The notes beneath the pieces are model-generated. The model was not told where the DNA came from. It did no database searches and saw only the letters and a list, made by a program, of their open reading frames with translations. This document shows, piece after piece, positions 5,149 through 8,304 of a stretch of DNA of 8,304 bases. The stretch is from Acidobacteriota bacterium (GTDB lineage Bacteria > Acidobacteriota > Terriglobia > UBA7540), in assembly GCA_003165615.1 (NCBI GenBank), contig PLWR01000540.1, forward strand, positions 1 to 8,304. The letters are read 5' to 3'. The translations under genes and the position numbers were made by a program. The number at the start of each line of letters is the position of its first letter. Positions within the stretch are counted from its first letter, which is position 1.

Positions 5149-6102
5149 ATGAGCTACGCCCAGCCCAGCCTGATGCCCTCATTCACGCGACCTCCTTCGC
5201 GGGTGGCCATCGTTCGCTCCGCCCGTTACGACCGCGATCTCGCCGCCCTGCTTTTTGATGCCCTGCGCGAATTTGATCTGCCCGTGGCCGGCAAAAAAGT
5301 GTTGTTGAAGCCCAATTTCGTTGAGCCTGATCCCGAAGCCGTCATCAATACCCATCCTGCTGTGGTGGGGGCCGCGCGCGAGGCTTTCCTGCGCCTGGGG
5401 GCACAGTCCGTGGGCGTGGCGGAAGGACCCGGCCATGAGCGTGACAGTGAGGCGATTGTCGAAACCATTCGCCTGCGTGATTTCCTGGGCCCGCTGCACG
5501 ATGTCTTTGTGGACTTGAACCTGGATGATGTTCATGCTGTGAACCTGCGCACTCGGGCATCCCGCCTCAAGCAACTATATCTTCCCCGCACGGTTCTGGA
5601 GGCGGACTACATCGTCTCCATGCCCAAGCTCAAGACGCACCATTGGGTGGGGGTGACGCTTTCACTCAAAAACATGTTCGGCATTGTGCCCGGTTGCTGT
5701 TACGGGTGGCCGAAAAACGTTCTGCACTGGGTGGGCATCATCCCTGCCATTCTCGACATTAACAGCACCGTGCGCCCGGATTTCGCCATCGTGGACGGCA
5801 TCGTGGGGATGGAGGGCAACGGTCCCATCCAGGGAACTCTCAAGGCCAGCGGCGTGCTTATTCTGGGTGATGACCCCGTGGCGGTCGACGCCACCGGCGC
5901 GCGGGTGATGGGCCTCAACCCCCGGCGCATCGAATATCTGGCCAAAGCCGGTATGCTTCTGGGACATATTCAGTCGGATAATATCCACCAAATCGGAGAG
6001 AGCGTGGAGAGCGTCAGGACCCCCTTCGCGGTTCTTCCTGATTTCCAAAACCTTGTGGCCGGGAACGGCAAGGTGGCTGCCCGTGGCCTGCCCCGCAGCT
6101 AG
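5149..6102 (+). CDS. DUF362 family protein without ferredoxin domain
   Basis: This 317-residue cytoplasmic-looking protein belongs to the DUF362 family. Conserved blocks are KKVLLKPNFVEP (49-60), a THP (68-70), GVAEGPG (89-95), VSMPKLKTHHWVGVTLSLKN (156-175), IVDGIVGMEGNGP (214-226) and GDDPVAVDATGARVMG (240-255). Some DUF362 proteins carry a ferredoxin-like C-terminus with CxxCxxC motifs. Here the only cysteines are C183 and C184, so no such cluster is expected. The biochemical role of the stand-alone domain is not established; the many invariant charged and Gly residues suggest an enzyme or a nucleotide- or metal-binding protein. The upstream frame is closed by a TGA at 5116, so the start must be ATG 5149 or an internal ATG such as 5173. 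Neither has a Shine-Dalgarno sequence, and the conserved core begins near residue 18. It probably works with the preceding cyclase-like protein, given the shared strand and repeat-filled gaps. Confidence 0.88.
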   Translation: MSYAQPSLMPSFTRPPSRVAIVRSARYDRDLAALLFDALREFDLPVAGKKVLLKPNFVEPDPEAVINTHPAVVGAAREAFLRLGAQSVGVAEGPGHERDSEAIVETIRLRDFLGPLHDVFVDLNLDDVHAVNLRTRASRLKQLYLPRTVLEADYIVSMPKLKTHHWVGVTLSLKNMFGIVPGCCYGWPKNVLHWVGIIPAILDINSTVRPDFAIVDGIVGMEGNGPIQGTLKASGVLILGDDPVAVDATGARVMGLNPRRIEYLAKAGMLLGHIQSDNIHQIGESVESVRTPFAVLPDFQNLVAGNGKVAARGLPRS

Positions 6103-6168
6103 CATGCCGGCGCGGCTGAATCCCTGCGGCGGTGCATCTTGTAACAGGCGGCGTAAACTGCCGGCATG
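6103..6168. repeat. 9-bp inverted repeat in the gap before the GT87-like gene
   Basis: CATGCCGGC (6103-6111), directly after the DUF362 stop, and GCCGGCATG (6160-6168) are perfect complements with 48 nt between them. They could form the base of a large hairpin or be paired binding sites. The 98-nt gap otherwise shows no clear promoter, and I see no heptad tract in it. Confidence 0.5.
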
Positions 6169-6200
6169 AATGGTGTTGCCGCGGCCACTGCCAATGAGCG

Positions 6201-7409
6201 ATGACGGTCCACGCGATTCCGACAAAGCGCGATGTCCTGATTGCGGCGGGAATAACCGCAGCATTGATGCTGGCGGCGGTCTTCACCATGGTACGGAGCT
6301 CCCGGTGCGAGGGGACAGACTTCATCGGGGTTTACACCCCAGCGCTGCTGCTGCGCGAAGGTCAGGTTAGCGAGGTCTATAACCCCGAGGCGCAGGGTAA
6401 GCTACAAAACGAACTTTTCCACCGGCCAAGCGTGCTGCTGGGCATTCAACCCCCCTTTGAAATCGCCCTGATTGCCCCGCTTACGAAACTCACCTACGGG
6501 AAGGCCTATGCGGTCCTGGGGGCCATTGAGGTGGCGCTCTGGATGCTGTTTATGTACTTCCTGCGGCTTTATGCACCCGTGCCGCGGAACACGCTGCGCT
6601 ACCTTTTGTTCTGTTCGTTATTTTTCCCTGCCTGGGTGGCGCTGCTCCAGGGGCAACCATCGATCATGATGCTGGGTTTCTGGGCACTCACATTTGTCTT
6701 CATGAAACGGCGGCAGGACTTCTGGGGCGGCGTATTTCTGGGGCTTGGTCTTTTCAAGTTCGCGGTGGCCCTCCCTTTTGCACTCATCTGCCTGCTGCGG
6801 GGAAAATGGAAGCTGCTGGGAGGTTTCGCATGCGCCGCTTTATTGCTGGGGGGGCTGGCAGTCGCCGTGGTGGGAGTCTCCGGTGTCCATGCCTATGTAG
6901 ACTTGCTGCTCGATATTACGCGGAACCCAAACAACCCTGCTTATCGATGTATTGAACCCTTGAAAATGCCAACACTCCGAGGTTTCCTGAACGTCACGCT
7001 GGCGGGCAGGATGGGCTCCGGGTTCATTAATGGTGCCGCGGGGCTCTTATCAATTCCCCTGATCGCGTTCATGGCCTGGCGGTGGCGCCGCGAGGACCGC
7101 CGTGCGGACGGTGGCTCGCCGGACCTCATGTTCGCGGCCTCGCTGGCGGCCTCAGTAGCGGTGGCGCCGCATCTCCTGACGCACGACCTGACGGTTATTC
7201 TTCTCCCCGTGCTGCTGGTCATCGGGTCGCCGAAGTTGTACCGGAAGTGGGCGTGTGGTCTGATTATTACCGTCTCAGTCGTGATACTATTCGTTCCTCT
7301 GTATATCTTCTTTGTCCCTCACGGCGGGCTCTTCCTGCTTGGGCCGGTGCTATTGGCCTTTGCCCTGGCGGCATCCCAGATTTCAATGGCGGGGGGACAA
7401 GAGGTCTAA
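6201..7409 (+). CDS. GT87/DUF2029-like polytopic membrane glycosyltransferase
   Basis: This 402-residue integral membrane protein has about ten hydrophobic segments, the first at about 11-32. The pattern fits GT-C transferases of the GT87 (DUF2029) family, whose characterised members move mannose from polyprenyl-phosphate-mannose onto lipid or glycan acceptors outside the membrane. Recognisable points are GTDFIGVYTPALLLREG (38-54) with the candidate catalytic D40 after the first membrane segment, VYNP (59-62), LLQGQPSIMMLGFWAL (148-163), GLGLFKFAVALPFA (181-194) and VAPHLLTHDLTVILLP (321-336). The family's usual FKP appears here as FKF. Length is normal for the family. The start ATG 6201 has only a weak GAG upstream. 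A second GT-C-style gene follows after 60 nt, which suggests a shared glycan or lipid-glycosylation task. Donor and acceptor cannot be told from sequence. Confidence 0.78.
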   Translation: MTVHAIPTKRDVLIAAGITAALMLAAVFTMVRSSRCEGTDFIGVYTPALLLREGQVSEVYNPEAQGKLQNELFHRPSVLLGIQPPFEIALIAPLTKLTYGKAYAVLGAIEVALWMLFMYFLRLYAPVPRNTLRYLLFCSLFFPAWVALLQGQPSIMMLGFWALTFVFMKRRQDFWGGVFLGLGLFKFAVALPFALICLLRGKWKLLGGFACAALLLGGLAVAVVGVSGVHAYVDLLLDITRNPNNPAYRCIEPLKMPTLRGFLNVTLAGRMGSGFINGAAGLLSIPLIAFMAWRWRREDRRADGGSPDLMFAASLAASVAVAPHLLTHDLTVILLPVLLVIGSPKLYRKWACGLIITVSVVILFVPLYIFFVPHGGLFLLGPVLLAFALAASQISMAGGQEV

Positions 7410-7469
7410 GGTGGATTGAGTTCGCCCTTCGTGACTCGTCAAACATCCGCACAAGGCCGGAAGCCGAGC

Positions 7470-8304
7470 ATGCCCGTTCCTGACAGAGTTGCCCAATCGA
7501 GCGCAGGTCCCGGGGCCCGAGCTGCAACGTTTTTCCGGACGGTGTTCTCCTTTCCGGCCATGCTGGCACTCTTGCTGGTAGGCGGCATTTACGTGCCGCT
7601 GCGCGATTTTTGGGTGGACCCCGACGTTTGGTGGCACCTCAAGGTGGGCGCCACGATCCTCTCCACACGCCACTGGCCCACCGCGGACCCTTACTCCTTT
7701 ACCGCCCACGGTGCCCCATGGATCGCCTACGAGTGGCTGGGTGACGTCCTGCTGGCCGCCGTAGATGGCGCCTGGGGACTGCGGGGGCTGCTGGCGCTGG
7801 ATATTGCGCTTGCGGCCGCCATTCTGCTTGCTCTCTACGCCTTGACCACGCTTCGCGGCGGGAATGCCAAAGCGGCTTTCGTGATCTGTGCGGTGCTTTC
7901 GCCGCTGGTCTATCCTTCCTGCAGTCTGCGCCCGCAGATGTTGGGTTATCTCTTCCTGCTGCTCACCCTCATGGTGCTTGAGCGCTTTCGCCAGGGCCAT
8001 ACCGGGACGCTGTGGATCCTGCCGCCGCTGTTCCTGGTCTGGGTGAACACCCACGGAAGCTTCGTCCTGGGATTGTTTGCCTTCGGGGTCTACTGGGCCA
8101 GCGGCCTCGTGGACATTCACTGGGGCGCACTGGCTTCCCGGCTATGGACCTCCGGCGAGCGTGTGCGCCTGACGGTGGTGGCGCTGGCAAGCCTTGGGGC
8201 GCTCACCATCACTCCCTACGGCGCCGAACTCTGTCTCTATCCGCTGAATATGGCCTTCGCGCAGCCTATTAATGTGGGTAATATCCAGGAGTGGCAGTCC
8301 ATGA
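7470..8304 (+). CDS. Multi-pass membrane protein, GT-C-like, cut by the window end
   Basis: The frame stays open to the last base, giving the first 278 residues. A membrane segment (about 28-44) is followed by a loop with DPDVWWHLKVG (50-60), DPYSF (73-77) and PWIAYEWLG (83-91). Several hydrophobic helices follow, then WVNTHGSF (191-198), ITPYG (247-251) and IQEWQS (272-277). An acidic motif after the first transmembrane helix and NTHGS-type motifs recur in large acidobacterial and related membrane proteins that look like GT-C glycosyltransferases; I recognise the type but know no characterised member. ATG 7470 is chosen because GGAAG (7459-7463) lies six bases upstream. GTG 7431 and TTG 7416 are in-frame alternatives with poorer sites. 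It sits 60 nt after the GT87-like gene and probably shares its transcript. The C-terminus is outside the window. Confidence 0.75.
   Translation, partial: MPVPDRVAQSSAGPGARAATFFRTVFSFPAMLALLLVGGIYVPLRDFWVDPDVWWHLKVGATILSTRHWPTADPYSFTAHGAPWIAYEWLGDVLLAAVDGAWGLRGLLALDIALAAAILLALYALTTLRGGNAKAAFVICAVLSPLVYPSCSLRPQMLGYLFLLLTLMVLERFRQGHTGTLWILPPLFLVWVNTHGSFVLGLFAFGVYWASGLVDIHWGALASRLWTSGERVRLTVVALASLGALTITPYGAELCLYPLNMAFAQPINVGNIQEWQSM

Noticed and set aside
5662..6264. 200-codon open frame on the - strand
   Set aside because: It overlaps the conserved C-terminal half of the DUF362 gene and shows no protein-like motif.
7383..8120. 245-codon open frame on the - strand
   Set aside because: Its translation is low-complexity (Gln, His, Arg, Gly) and it mirrors the + strand membrane protein, which has coherent hydrophobic helices and a ribosome site.

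Overview
The window (8,304 bases, GC-rich) looks like chromosomal DNA of an acidobacterium or a close relative. This rests on family resemblance recalled from memory, not on a search. The TadE-like protein and the 3'-terminal membrane protein (motif DPDVWWHLKVG) have the style of proteins common in Acidobacteriota. All six convincing genes lie on the + strand. I saw no tRNA, rRNA, CRISPR array, transposase or phage gene.

Region 1 (1-2340) is a pilus-type surface module. A good sigma70-like promoter (TAGACA, 17-nt spacer, TATAAT; 161-189) is followed by a leader of roughly 175 nt with two small hairpins. Two genes joined by a 4-nt start/stop overlap follow: a small TadE-like prepilin-type protein, and a larger TadG-like protein with a TadE/G N-terminus and a von Willebrand factor A domain. 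A hairpin lies directly after the second stop codon.

Region 2 (2341-3913) encodes a sigma54-dependent activator: a degenerate receiver-like domain, an AAA+ domain with intact GAFTGA, and a Fis-type helix-turn-helix. Its targets are not visible here, but it sits next to the pilus pair.

Region 3 (3914-6102) holds a short protein with squalene-cyclase/prenyltransferase-type repeats that lacks DxDD, then a DUF362 protein. Both intergenic gaps are largely built from imperfect 7-base tandem repeats. In each gap a short tract (about 4 heptads) follows the upstream stop codon and a longer tract (about 8 heptads) of opposite orientation ends at or within 5 nt of the next start codon. The repeats occupy the position of the Shine-Dalgarno sequence, and neither gene has a recognisable one. 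This is the most unusual structure in the window.

Region 4 (6103-8304) holds two polytopic membrane proteins of GT-C style: a complete GT87/DUF2029-like putative glycosyltransferase, and a second one cut by the window end. With the cyclase-like and DUF362 genes they could belong to a lipid or cell-envelope glycan pathway, but only their order and shared strand support that.
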